Notes under the pieces: generated by a model
What the model was told of the DNA's origin: nothing
Seen by the model: the letters and a program-made list of their open reading frames with translations, nothing else
Database searches by the model: none
Shown: positions 21,358 to 30,106 of the stretch, piece after piece
Layout of the letters: each line of letters opens with the position of its first letter
Numbering within the stretch: the first letter of the stretch is position 1
Translations under genes and position numbers: made by a program
Assembly (NCBI GenBank): GCA_937900135.1
Contig: CALCDJ010000007.1
Span: 1-30,156, forward strand
Reading direction: 5' to 3'
Length of the DNA: 30,156 nucleotides
Source of the DNA: an uncultured Blautia sp.
GTDB taxonomy: Bacteria > Bacillota > Clostridia > Lachnospirales > Lachnospiraceae

Positions 21358-23823
21358 ATGATCGATAAGCAGTTCAAAAAAGAGGCATTCAAGGAAAGCG
21401 TAAAGGATAATGTAAGATTCCTTTACCGCAAAACCCTGGAAGAGGCAACTCAGGAGCAGATTTTTCAGGCAGTGAGCTACACCGTAAAGGATGTAATCAT
21501 CGATAACTGGCTGGAAACTCAGAATGCCTATGAAGAACAGGACCCGAAGGTTGTTTACTACATGTCCATGGAATTCTTAATGGGACGTGCTCTGGGCAAC
21601 AACCTGATCAATCTTGGCGCATACGGTGAAGTAAGAGAAGCTCTGGAAGAGCTGGGACTGGACTTAAACGTGATCGAAGACCAGGAGCCGGATCCGGCCC
21701 TTGGAAACGGCGGTCTGGGACGTCTGGCAGCCTGCTTCCTTGATTCTCTTGCAACTTTGAATTACTGTGCATACGGCTGTGGTATCCGTTATCACTACGG
21801 TATGTTCAAACAGAAAATCAAAGACGGTTTCCAGATCGAAGCACCGGATAACTGGCTGAAAGAAGGCTATCCATTTGAACTTCGCCGTCCGGAATATGCC
21901 AAGGAAGTACACTTTGGCGGATATGTAAGAGTAGAGTACGACCAGGCAAAGGGTGAAAACAAATTCATCCATGAAGGATACCAGGCTGTAAAGGCCATTC
22001 CTTATGATATGCCGATCGTTGGCTATAATAACAAAATCGTAAATACTCTTCGTATCTGGGATGCAGAACCGATCGTGGACTTTGGTCTTGATTCCTTTGA
22101 TAAAGGCGATTACAAAAAAGCTGTAGAGCAGGAAAACCTGGCTAAGAATATCGTAGAGGTACTTTATCCTAACGATAACCATTACGCAGGAAAAGAATTA
22201 CGTCTGAAACAGCAGTATTTCTTTGTATCTGCCAGCATCCAGGCTGCAATCGAAAAATATAAAAAGAACCACAGCGATATTACCAAGCTGTATGAAAAAG
22301 TAGTGTTCCAGATGAACGATACTCATCCGACTGTTGCAGTTGCCGAACTGATGCGTATCCTTCTGGACGAAGAAGGCTTAGGCTGGGATAAGGCATGGGA
22401 AATCACAACCAAGTGCTGTGCATACACCAACCATACCATTATGGCAGAAGCTCTGGAAAAATGGCCCATCGAGCTGTTCTCCAGACTGCTTCCACGTATC
22501 TATCAGATCATCGAAGAGATCAATCGCCGTTTCATCATTGAAGTACAGGCAAAATATCCTGGAAACTATGACAAGATCAAAAAGATGGCGATTATCTATG
22601 ATGGTCAGGTGAAAATGGCACACCTTGCTATCGTTGCAGGTTTCTCTGTAAACGGTGTGGCAAGACTTCATACAGAAATCCTGAAAAATCAGGAGCTGAA
22701 AGACTTCTATGAGATGATGCCGCAGAAATTCAACAACAAAACAAACGGTATCACACAGAGACGTTTCCTCCTTCATGGAAACCAGCTTCTGGCAAACTGG
22801 GTAACTGATCACATTGGCGCAGACTGGGTAACTGACCTTTCTCAGCTGAAAAAACTGGCAATCTACGCAGATGATGAAAAAGCGCAGCAGGAATTCATGA
22901 ATATCAAGTACCAGAACAAAGTACGTCTGGCAAAATATATCCTGGAGCACAACGGAGTAGAGGTAGACCCACGTTCTATCTTTGATGTACAGGTTAAGAG
23001 ACTTCATGAGTACAAACGCCAGCTTCTGAATATCCTTCACGTGATCTATCTGTACAACCAGATCAAGACCCATCCGGAGATGGATTTCTATCCAAGAACC
23101 TTTATTTTCGGTGCAAAGGCTTCTGCTGGTTACCATCGTGCAAAGAAGATCATCAAACTGATCAACTCTGTGGCAGATGTGGTAAATAACGATGCATCCC
23201 TGAGAGGAAAACTGAAAGTAGTCTTCATCGAAAACTACCGTGTATCCAATGCAGAGATGATCTTTGCAGCAGCAGACGTATCTGAACAGATTTCCACTGC
23301 AAGTAAAGAGGCATCTGGTACCGGTAACATGAAATTCATGTTAAACGGTGCGGTAACTCTGGGAACCATGGACGGTGCAAACGTAGAGATCGTAGAAGAA
23401 GTAGGCGCTGAGAACGCGTTTATCTTCGGTTTAAGCTCTGATGAGGTTATCAACTACGAAAACCATGGCGGCTATGATCCAAACGTGATTTACAACACAG
23501 ACGGCGATATCCGTCAGGTACTGATGCAGCTCATCAACGGAACCTTCTCCAACGATACAGAACTGTTCCGTGATCTGTATGATTCCTTATTAAATACAAA
23601 GAACTGCGACCGTGCAGACCAGTACTTCATTCTGGCAGACTTCCGTTCCTATGCAGAGGCTCAGAAGCGCGTAGAGGCTGCTTACCGCGATGAAAAGGGC
23701 TGGGCTAAGATGGCAATGCTCAACACCGCATGCAGCGGCAAATTTACCTCTGACAGAACCATTGAAGAGTATGTACAGGATATCTGGCATCTGAACAAGG
23801 TGTTTATCCCGGGAACTAAATAA
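21358..23823 (+). CDS. glgP: Glycogen/starch/alpha-glucan phosphorylase
   Basis: An 821-residue cytoplasmic enzyme that uses inorganic phosphate and PLP to release glucose-1-phosphate from glycogen or maltodextrin. The PLP-lysine motif is EASGTGNMKFMLNGA, with TLGTMDGANVEI after it. Near the N-terminus lie MSMEFLMGRALGNN and DPALGNGGLGRLAACFLDS, and later RRFLLHGNQLL and VKRLHEYKRQLLN. Full length for the family. ATG 21358 follows AGGAGG. There is no terminator between ileS and this gene, so it is probably transcribed from the ileS T-box promoter too. A strong terminator follows. No other glycogen gene lies nearby. Confidence 0.97.
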   Translation: MIDKQFKKEAFKESVKDNVRFLYRKTLEEATQEQIFQAVSYTVKDVIIDNWLETQNAYEEQDPKVVYYMSMEFLMGRALGNNLINLGAYGEVREALEELGLDLNVIEDQEPDPALGNGGLGRLAACFLDSLATLNYCAYGCGIRYHYGMFKQKIKDGFQIEAPDNWLKEGYPFELRRPEYAKEVHFGGYVRVEYDQAKGENKFIHEGYQAVKAIPYDMPIVGYNNKIVNTLRIWDAEPIVDFGLDSFDKGDYKKAVEQENLAKNIVEVLYPNDNHYAGKELRLKQQYFFVSASIQAAIEKYKKNHSDITKLYEKVVFQMNDTHPTVAVAELMRILLDEEGLGWDKAWEITTKCCAYTNHTIMAEALEKWPIELFSRLLPRIYQIIEEINRRFIIEVQAKYPGNYDKIKKMAIIYDGQVKMAHLAIVAGFSVNGVARLHTEILKNQELKDFYEMMPQKFNNKTNGITQRRFLLHGNQLLANWVTDHIGADWVTDLSQLKKLAIYADDEKAQQEFMNIKYQNKVRLAKYILEHNGVEVDPRSIFDVQVKRLHEYKRQLLNILHVIYLYNQIKTHPEMDFYPRTFIFGAKASAGYHRAKKIIKLINSVADVVNNDASLRGKLKVVFIENYRVSNAEMIFAAADVSEQISTASKEASGTGNMKFMLNGAVTLGTMDGANVEIVEEVGAENAFIFGLSSDEVINYENHGGYDPNVIYNTDGDIRQVLMQLINGTFSNDTELFRDLYDSLLNTKNCDRADQYFILADFRSYAEAQKRVEAAYRDEKGWAKMAMLNTACSGKFTSDRTIEEYVQDIWHLNKVFIPGTK

Positions 23824-23834
23824 GTAACCTATCC

Positions 23835-23873
23835 AAATCCCCCGTAGGCAGAAAGGCCTGCGGGGGATTTTTT
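23835..23873 (+). terminator. Terminator of the ileS-glgP unit
   Basis: A 15-bp stem (23835-23849 with 23856-23870, one G-U) and a 6-base loop, followed by a T tract. Confidence 0.92.
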
Positions 23874-23895
23874 CTGCCGAGACAAGATATTACGT

Positions 23896-23923
23896 TTGCG
23901 ACCGACGGTTTTTCTGGTAAAAT
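23896..23923 (+). promoter_or_regulatory. Possible promoter of the decayed Rpn gene
   Basis: TTGCGA (23896-23901), 16 bases, TAAAAT (23918-23923). Confidence 0.4.
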
Positions 23924-23999
23924 GGGAATATAAAAACGCAAAGAAGGTGAGTGAAGGAAACATGAATCACTTACAAAAGAGAAAGGACAACTGTGCATG

Positions 24000-24614
24000 A
24001 CTTTCACAGTTACGAGAAAGATCCTTGCCTGAGGGGCAGAGATGAAGAATACAAAAGAAAAACAGATTGAAATCTGAAGGAACTCATTCGTTACATCGCA
24101 AATGACATTTCTGTAAAACAGAAACAGTAAGGAAAGGACAGGTGAAGTTATGGGAGGCCGTGTATTAGAATTGGAGACAGATCGAATAACTCAGCAAGGA
24201 ATTCGGGCATGGATTCAGCGTGGATCAAAACAGACTGCACGTAAGATAGTTGACGTGTTATTAGAAGATGGAAGAATGCCTATAGAAAAAATAGGTAAAG
24301 TTACAGGAGTAAGTTTAGAAAGCATTATAAAATTAGACTTGGAGAGAAAAGGAATAAGCGATATTAAGGAAGGTTGCGTATTGGAATTTGATTCCAGTCA
24401 GCTAGCTACACAGGAATTTATGCAGGGGTTTATGCATGGATATGAAAAAGCTTTCTTGCAGGGATTTCGGCAAGGAAAAGAAGAGAAGGCATGCCAAATC
24501 GCAAAGCGGTTACTGGAAGATGGAAGGTTGTCTGCAGAAGAAATATCCGAAGTTACAGGGTTGAGTTTAGAAAAAGTTACGCAGCTAAGCCCGGAAGATA
24601 AAAAGAACTTCTAA
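24000..24614 (+). pseudogene. Decayed Rpn-family gene, only the C-terminal part readable
   Basis: An open frame of 154 codons runs 24150-24614, starting MGGRVLELETDRITQQG. It matches, in text and order, the C-terminal 58 residues of the full Rpn-like gene at 24720, including AKRLLEDGRLS and EISEVTGLSLEK. It carries two such helical units: one near residues 31-68 (VDVLLEDGRMPIEKIGKVTG) and one near 113-147. Upstream of 24150, broken pieces such as GRDEEYKRKTD and KELIRYIANDI (up to 24129) resemble the middle of Rpn-type proteins but are split by stops. The nuclease core is absent. A Shine-Dalgarno-like AGGACAGG precedes ATG 24150, so a short protein could still be made. I take it as a remnant of an older copy. 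Confidence 0.6.
24471..24584 (+). repeat. Direct repeat, copy 1
   Basis: This 114-base stretch recurs at 25482-25595 with about nine differences by hand count. It encodes the C-terminal unit of both Rpn-like frames. The upstream GGTGAAGTTATGGGAGG stretch (24141 onward and 25431 onward) is also shared, so the duplication covers the whole 3' end of the gene. Confidence 0.85.
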
Positions 24615-24719
24615 AAATAACCATTCTTCTTTACAAAAGAAACAATAAAAAGTACATCAAGAGGAAATCCTTTATATACACAAGAAAAGCATACAGAAGG
24701 AAAAGAAAGGAGACTCCTC

Positions 24720-25613
24720 GTGAGCGTAAGTAACAATACGATTTTTGATGATGTATTTCGGACGATGCTGGAAAAGATGCCGGAATTAGTGATACCGTTG
24801 ATCAATGAGGTATTAGGAACCGATTATCCAGATGATATTCCGATCATCCAAAAAAGGAACGAGCATGAAACCAAAAGCGGTGAGATTATTACAGATTCTC
24901 ATTTGTTTATCGGAAACAGAATCTATCACATTAAGTGCCAGAGTACAGTTGATTCCATGATGATCATACGGATGGTGGAATATGACTTTGCGATAGCGCT
25001 TGAAAACATCCAGATAGAAGAAGGAAAGCTGCGTATGGTTTTCCCCCACTCCTGCGTTTTATATCTGCGAGGAAAGCCAGGAGCAAAAAAGCAGGAAATA
25101 GAACTGCTTATGCCAAATGGAGAGATCAGTGTATACGAAGTACCGATCATCTGGACGGAGGAATACACCAAAAATGAAATCTTTCAGAAAAATCTGCTCT
25201 TCCTGCTTCCATTTTATGTACTCCGCTACGAAAAGCAAGTGAAAAAACTGGAGGAGAATACAGAAAAACTGGAAGAGTTGTTAGAGGAATATCGTGAGAT
25301 TGAAAAAAGTCTGGAAGAAAGATTGTTAGATCATGGGAAAGAACGAGTTTATCGGGATCTGATTGATCTGATTATCCGCATTGCAGATTATATTTTTTGT
25401 GAAACAGAAACAACGAAGAAAGGAATAGGTGAAGTTATGGGAGGACGTGTATTAGAGTTACCATCAGAACGATTGATTCAGCAAGGAAAAGAAGAGAATG
25501 CATGTCAAATCGCAAAGCGGTTATTGGAAGATGGAAGATTGTCTGTAGAAGAAATATCCGAAGTTACAGGGTTGAGTCTGGAAAAGATTACACAGTTACG
25601 TACAGAAAAATAA
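24720..25613 (+). CDS. Rpn-family protein (PD-(D/E)XK nuclease/putative transposase type)
   Basis: A 297-residue protein, probably starting at GTG 24720 behind AAAGGAGA. The N-terminal part is the Rpn-like fold: TIFDDVFRTMLEKMPELVIP, then the active-site region with Asp59 (TDSHLFIGN) and RIYHIKCQSTVDS (68-80), followed by RMVEYDFAIAL. The usual motif is YHxECQS; here the Glu of the D...E-x-Q pair is Lys72, so catalysis is doubtful. A coiled coil (about 184-215, LEENTEKLEELLEEYREIEK) and a short helical C-terminal unit (AKRLLEDGRLSVEEISEVTG) follow. Rpn proteins are linked to DNA cleavage and recombination, but the function of clostridial copies is not settled. It may be a decaying paralog. 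A terminator-like hairpin follows at 25621. Confidence 0.75.
   Translation: MSVSNNTIFDDVFRTMLEKMPELVIPLINEVLGTDYPDDIPIIQKRNEHETKSGEIITDSHLFIGNRIYHIKCQSTVDSMMIIRMVEYDFAIALENIQIEEGKLRMVFPHSCVLYLRGKPGAKKQEIELLMPNGEISVYEVPIIWTEEYTKNEIFQKNLLFLLPFYVLRYEKQVKKLEENTEKLEELLEEYREIEKSLEERLLDHGKERVYRDLIDLIIRIADYIFCETETTKKGIGEVMGGRVLELPSERLIQQGKEENACQIAKRLLEDGRLSVEEISEVTGLSLEKITQLRTEK
25482..25595 (+). repeat. Direct repeat, copy 2
   Basis: Second copy of the repeat at 24471-24584, at the 3' end of the full Rpn-like gene. The differences are single bases, mostly silent or conservative. Confidence 0.85.
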
Positions 25614-25620
25614 ATATATT

Positions 25621-25650
25621 CCATCTCGAAATTGAGGTGGGGTGATTTTT
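25621..25650 (+). terminator. Likely terminator of the Rpn-like gene
   Basis: CCATCTC (25621-25627) pairs with GAGGTGG (25634-25640, one G-U), then GGTGATTTTT. Confidence 0.55.
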
Positions 25651-25679
25651 CCTATGTATCCTGAAGGGCGCTGATTTTT

Positions 25680-25768
25680 GCCGGAGGTGTTTCTTGTTTT
25701 GTGAGAGAGTAGATAACAAATGACTTATGACAAGTGTTTCATTCCCGACTAAGATAAATACCTCCGGC
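25680..25768. repeat. Long inverted repeat of unknown role
   Basis: GCCGGAGGTGTTT (25680-25692) pairs with AAATACCTCCGGC (25756-25768), 13 positions with one G-U, across 63 bases. CTTGT/ACAAG just inside can extend the structure. There is no T tract. The remainder of 25651-25917 holds no gene or repeat I can name. Confidence 0.55.
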
Positions 25769-25917
25769 GAGGATTGAAAAAGACAATACACTAGATGATG
25801 TATCAGGAGAAGAAAGTCTGTAACAAATAGAAACAAAATATAGTGGTTGAGAGTAAAAACACCGGAAATTGGTACATTTTGCCGTTAAGAAAATTGTAAA
25901 ATTTTTAAGCAATTCAC

Positions 25918-25946
25918 TTGACAAACCGGGGGAAAAGCACTATATT
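25918..25946 (+). promoter_or_regulatory. Promoter of the large secreted protein gene
   Basis: TTGACA (25918-25923), 17 bases, TATATT (25941-25946). Transcription starts near 25953, giving a 70-base leader with GGAAAGGGG before the ATG. The promoter is near-consensus, suggesting high expression. Confidence 0.85.
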
Positions 25947-26024
25947 ATCCATAACGGACAGATTATGTCTAGGAATCTTTACCCAAAAAAGAAATAGTTA
26001 TATTAAGGAAAGGGGAACTATAAC

Positions 26025-29000
26025 ATGACGAAACTTAAAAACACAAAGAAGGGCATGGCGAAAAAAGCGCTGAGCATTTCTCTCGTCGCAGCAATGCTGG
26101 CTACTTCTAATGTTCCGGTTTGGGCTGCAGAGTTCACAGATGGAACAGATGCAGTAGTAGAAGCTCCGGTTGTGGAAGAAGCTGTAGATACCTTTAGCGC
26201 TGAAGCAGAAGCTCCAGTTGTTGAGGAAGAAGTACAGGAACCAGTTGCTCTTCAGGCAAACGAAAGCAAATACAGTTTTGCAGATGTAAAATATGATACA
26301 GATTTTGACTGGGGAAGAACAAAATCTCCATTTACAGAGGGTGTAATCAAGGATGAAAAAGGAAATCCTGTTGCGAAAGGAACTCTGTACTACGTATGGC
26401 AGTTGGATGGAATTGACATTACCGGTTGGTCTAACGATGCAGCAGATCTTTTAACAACTAATCTTCCAGATCAGTTTAACAAAATTTCAAGCATTGGTTC
26501 CAAATTAAGTGTACGTTTTTATGAAAAAGATAAAGCAGATGTAACTGTAGCTGTTATCGACTTAGGAACTGTTCAGGCTAAAGATATTGCTACTGTTGTA
26601 AAAGATCTTGACTTTGGAAGTAAACAGGGCTTTGCTTACACAGGAGATCCAGATGAAATCAAAAAAACACCTGTTAGCTTTACAGAAACTGCAAATGATG
26701 CTATTTTTACAGTAAACGACTTTGATTGGAATTTCAATGCTCCAAAAGGACCAAACGTGGGAACTGTTTACGTAGAAGGTATTTTAAAATCAGAAATTGC
26801 AGAGAAAACCGGTTATGCCGGAAGTGTAAAAGGTAGCTATGAAATTGTCAAAGCAACGGACAGTACCGTTACTAGTGAATGGTTTAAAACGGATATCACT
26901 ATCACAGATAAAGCAGATGTAGAATATGTTAATCTTTCTGACGCTCCTTTATCCAAAGACAGAGTAACTGTAAAAATTAAAGGAACTGAAACAGTTCTTC
27001 CTGTGAAATCAGTAGCCGTAAATGCAACAGAGTTAGGTGATAAAACAGTATCTGTTACACTTGACAAGGATGCATTAAACAAAACTGGAAACTTTAACTT
27101 AACAAATGATCCAACATTTACAAGTGAAGCCACTGTAAAAATTGTTGCACGTGATCTGAGCAAAGGAACTGCAAAAGTAACAAAGTCTTTCTCTTCCAAC
27201 TACATTCAAAATAGCCATACAGATTTCATGAATGACTTAAAGAATAAGCTGGTACTTACTGGAGCAGATGGACGCCTTGTTACCCCAGCTCAGTTGGATG
27301 GCAAAGTTACCATCGAATTAGTTGGTTCTGCAAAAGACTACATTGCTCCTAAAAAATATGAAAATGCAATTAAAATTTCTGCTGTAAGCAACCAGAAAGA
27401 AGTAAATGGTACTGTTTTTGCAGATTTGATTGTATCTACAAGTGCTTTCAGTGACGAGGCAAACTTTGTAGGAACAGAGAAAGTAAAAACTTATACATCT
27501 GCTTCTGCTGCATTGACAGGAGTAAAACAGGAATACACCGGAAAAGAAGTAACCTTTACTAACGAACAGTTAGGTTATTATTTCAATGACGGAAAAAATA
27601 ATAAACAGGATTTATCTATTTTTGATATTACATACGATAATAATATCAATGCATCTACATCTGTAACTGATATTGCAAGCATTACTGTAACAGGTAAGGC
27701 TGGATCTTCTTACGAGGGATGCTTCACAACTGTTTACTTTGCAATCAAACCTGCAAATGTTACAGCTACAGGGGATAGCAAAACAACAACTGTTACAACA
27801 GCTGTAAAAGATGCTGTAAAAGGTGTAGAGATTAACCCATCTTATACAAAAGCAGAAGAATACAAATCTGCTATTGGCTTAGCAATCAAAGCCAAAAATG
27901 GTGCAACACCAGCTGCTTCCTTTGATTTAGCAGATGGAACAGACTATACCTGCGAGTATAGCTTCGTTGATAAAAATGGTGCTGGTTTAGATGAATATGT
28001 TGATGATAACGCAACCGGAAACCAGGTAAAAGTAGTTGCAACTGTGAAAAACAAAAACTTTGCAGTAACTGCATTAAATGAAACTACACTTCCAAATGGC
28101 GTAAAGGTAAGTGCAGATGCTACAAAGAAAACTGTCACTCTGTTAGTTCCGATTGTAGACAAAACAATTGCTGGCGCAACTATCGAATTAGAAAAAGATT
28201 CTTACACTTTTACAGGTGAAGTTATCAAGCCAGTTATCACTGTAAAAGATGGTGATACTATTCTCAAAGAAGGTAAACACTATGAAGTAAGAGTAAAAGA
28301 TGGTGTACATGCCGGTACTGCAACTGTGATCGTTATTGCATTAGCAGATAGCGGATATCGTGAAGGTTCTACTGTTGAGAAAAACTTCACCATCACAAAG
28401 GCTGCTGCCAAAGACGTTAAAGTAGAAGTTTCTTACAATGGCGGTGAAATTAAATATGACGGCACTGCATGGGATGGCAAACGTACAGGCTTAGACTATA
28501 CAGCAACATTAAATGGGGTTAATGTTAAAAAATACTTCAAAGTAAAATGGGGTGAGAATGTCGATGCTGGTAAGACAGCTGGTAAACTGACTCTGATTCC
28601 AACAACTACCGGAGCGAAAGACTTTGAAGGAACAAAAGAAGCTACTTTCGAAATCAAAGGTAAAGAAATTACAACAGGTGAATTAAAACTGTATGATGAT
28701 AATGGATCATTGATTGGAACAATTCCAGATTACTTCTATAGCGGAAGACCTGTTACATTTGCAAAAACTAAATTTACAGCAGATGCAAGCTACGGAAAAC
28801 TGGTTGAAGGCAAAGACTACGAAATCAAATATATTGATAACGTAGCAGCTGGTACTGGTTATGTATGTGTAGTTGGTAAAGGTAACTATACCGGAAGTGA
28901 ATCTGTGACTGCTGATGACGGTACTGTAATTGATAATATTATTAAAAATACAATCAAGACCTTTAAAATCAAAGGAAACAAATTTGCAGCAAAAGATGTT

Positions 29001-30035
29001 ACTGTTAAAAATGGTGTTTATGCAAGTGGACTTGTTGTAAAACCAAACGTAACTGTTGTTGCAAACGGATCTACTTTGGCAGAAGGCGTTGACTATAAGT
29101 TAGTTTACGATGCTGACAAAGCAATCAATGCTACTACAGAGGCTAATATTCGTCTTACTGTAAAAGGTATCAATGGATACAACGGTGTAGAAGTTAGCAC
29201 AACTGTTGATGGCAAATATCTGACATTCGGTATCGACAAATTTGATCTTGCAAATGCATCTGTTACATCCGATGGCAAGACTGTGACGGTAAGAAACGGA
29301 AACGTTGTTGTTCCATCCACAGAATACACTTCTGAAATCAAAGACGGAAAAGCAACTGTTACTGCAACTACAGATAACAAAAACTACACAGGAACAAAAA
29401 CTGTCGATGTTACAAAGGAAGACACCTTTGTAGAAGCTCCAGTAATCAAAGACGTAAAAGTTGTTGGCAATAAAGCAACTGTAATCCTTGAAGGTGAGTG
29501 TGACGGTGCAACAGGATATGACTATGTAATCTCTACTAATGGTCAGTCATCTGACAAGAACAGACTGGTAAACAAGAACGTATTGGCAACAGATACTACA
29601 TTCCAGTACTTACAGCAGGGAATTTACTACGCACACTGCCATGCATGGAAGAAAGTAAATGGAAAGAAAGTGTTCAGTGCATATTCTGAAGCTCGTCCAT
29701 TCTCCGTAACTTCCATCACACCGGATCAGCCATCTGTAACAAGCGTAAAAATATCCAAAAATACAGTAAAAGTAACTTATACCAAATCTGCAAACGCAAC
29801 AGGCTATGACCTTGTTCTTGGAAAATCCCTGAAGAAAGTCAATGGCGAAATGCGTCCGGTAGATTACGGAAAACAGGTTAAGAAAGTATACAACGGAAAC
29901 ACTGTAACTGCAACCTTTACAAAAGTTCCAAAAGGAACCTACTATGTAGGACTTCATGCATACAACCGTACTTCTGAAGATGGAAAGAAAGTCTTCAGCC
30001 CATGGTCCAATGCAAAGAAGGTAGTTGTGAAATAA
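26025..30035 (+). CDS. Large secreted protein with repeated Ig-like/MBG-like and FN3-like domains
   Basis: A 1336-residue exported protein. A signal peptide (about residues 1-35; ALSISLVAAMLATSNVPVWA core) is followed by an acidic, imperfectly repeated EAPVVEE segment (about 45-75). The middle (about 80-700) consists of beta-rich regions without a family I can name. From about 715 to 1130 come roughly five units of about 80-105 residues with the pattern of a Y-x-G/F-T-G opening, a G-x-D/H-Y-E-V/I turn, an AGTATV-like strand and a GNYTG-like end, as in MBG/bacterial Ig-like adhesion repeats. Two FN3-like domains end it (about 1138-1230 and 1236-1336), both carrying a GxYYxxxHA...GKKVFS text. 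It has no LPXTG, S-layer homology or transmembrane anchor and few Cys, so attachment is unclear. A role at the cell surface (adhesion, matrix or layer) is inferred. Confidence 0.8.
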   Translation: MTKLKNTKKGMAKKALSISLVAAMLATSNVPVWAAEFTDGTDAVVEAPVVEEAVDTFSAEAEAPVVEEEVQEPVALQANESKYSFADVKYDTDFDWGRTKSPFTEGVIKDEKGNPVAKGTLYYVWQLDGIDITGWSNDAADLLTTNLPDQFNKISSIGSKLSVRFYEKDKADVTVAVIDLGTVQAKDIATVVKDLDFGSKQGFAYTGDPDEIKKTPVSFTETANDAIFTVNDFDWNFNAPKGPNVGTVYVEGILKSEIAEKTGYAGSVKGSYEIVKATDSTVTSEWFKTDITITDKADVEYVNLSDAPLSKDRVTVKIKGTETVLPVKSVAVNATELGDKTVSVTLDKDALNKTGNFNLTNDPTFTSEATVKIVARDLSKGTAKVTKSFSSNYIQNSHTDFMNDLKNKLVLTGADGRLVTPAQLDGKVTIELVGSAKDYIAPKKYENAIKISAVSNQKEVNGTVFADLIVSTSAFSDEANFVGTEKVKTYTSASAALTGVKQEYTGKEVTFTNEQLGYYFNDGKNNKQDLSIFDITYDNNINASTSVTDIASITVTGKAGSSYEGCFTTVYFAIKPANVTATGDSKTTTVTTAVKDAVKGVEINPSYTKAEEYKSAIGLAIKAKNGATPAASFDLADGTDYTCEYSFVDKNGAGLDEYVDDNATGNQVKVVATVKNKNFAVTALNETTLPNGVKVSADATKKTVTLLVPIVDKTIAGATIELEKDSYTFTGEVIKPVITVKDGDTILKEGKHYEVRVKDGVHAGTATVIVIALADSGYREGSTVEKNFTITKAAAKDVKVEVSYNGGEIKYDGTAWDGKRTGLDYTATLNGVNVKKYFKVKWGENVDAGKTAGKLTLIPTTTGAKDFEGTKEATFEIKGKEITTGELKLYDDNGSLIGTIPDYFYSGRPVTFAKTKFTADASYGKLVEGKDYEIKYIDNVAAGTGYVCVVGKGNYTGSESVTADDGTVIDNIIKNTIKTFKIKGNKFAAKDVTVKNGVYASGLVVKPNVTVVANGSTLAEGVDYKLVYDADKAINATTEANIRLTVKGINGYNGVEVSTTVDGKYLTFGIDKFDLANASVTSDGKTVTVRNGNVVVPSTEYTSEIKDGKATVTATTDNKNYTGTKTVDVTKEDTFVEAPVIKDVKVVGNKATVILEGECDGATGYDYVISTNGQSSDKNRLVNKNVLATDTTFQYLQQGIYYAHCHAWKKVNGKKVFSAYSEARPFSVTSITPDQPSVTSVKISKNTVKVTYTKSANATGYDLVLGKSLKKVNGEMRPVDYGKQVKKVYNGNTVTATFTKVPKGTYYVGLHAYNRTSEDGKKVFSPWSNAKKVVVK

Positions 30036-30070
30036 TCCATTTTGGGTGATTATAAAGATTCCTACAAGAA

Positions 30071-30100
30071 GAAACCCCGGCATAATGCCGGGGTTTCTTT
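30071..30100 (+). terminator. Perfect terminator of the secreted protein gene
   Basis: GAAACCCCGGCAT (30071-30083) is the exact complement of 30085-30097 around one unpaired base, followed by TTT. The U tract is short because other sequence begins soon after. Confidence 0.9.
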
Positions 30101-30106
30101 CCTGTG

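Noticed and set aside
22378..23136. Long open frame of 252 codons on the minus strand within glgP
   Set aside because: Lies wholly inside the well-supported glgP gene on the opposite strand, has no ribosome site, and its residue make-up looks like random reverse translation.
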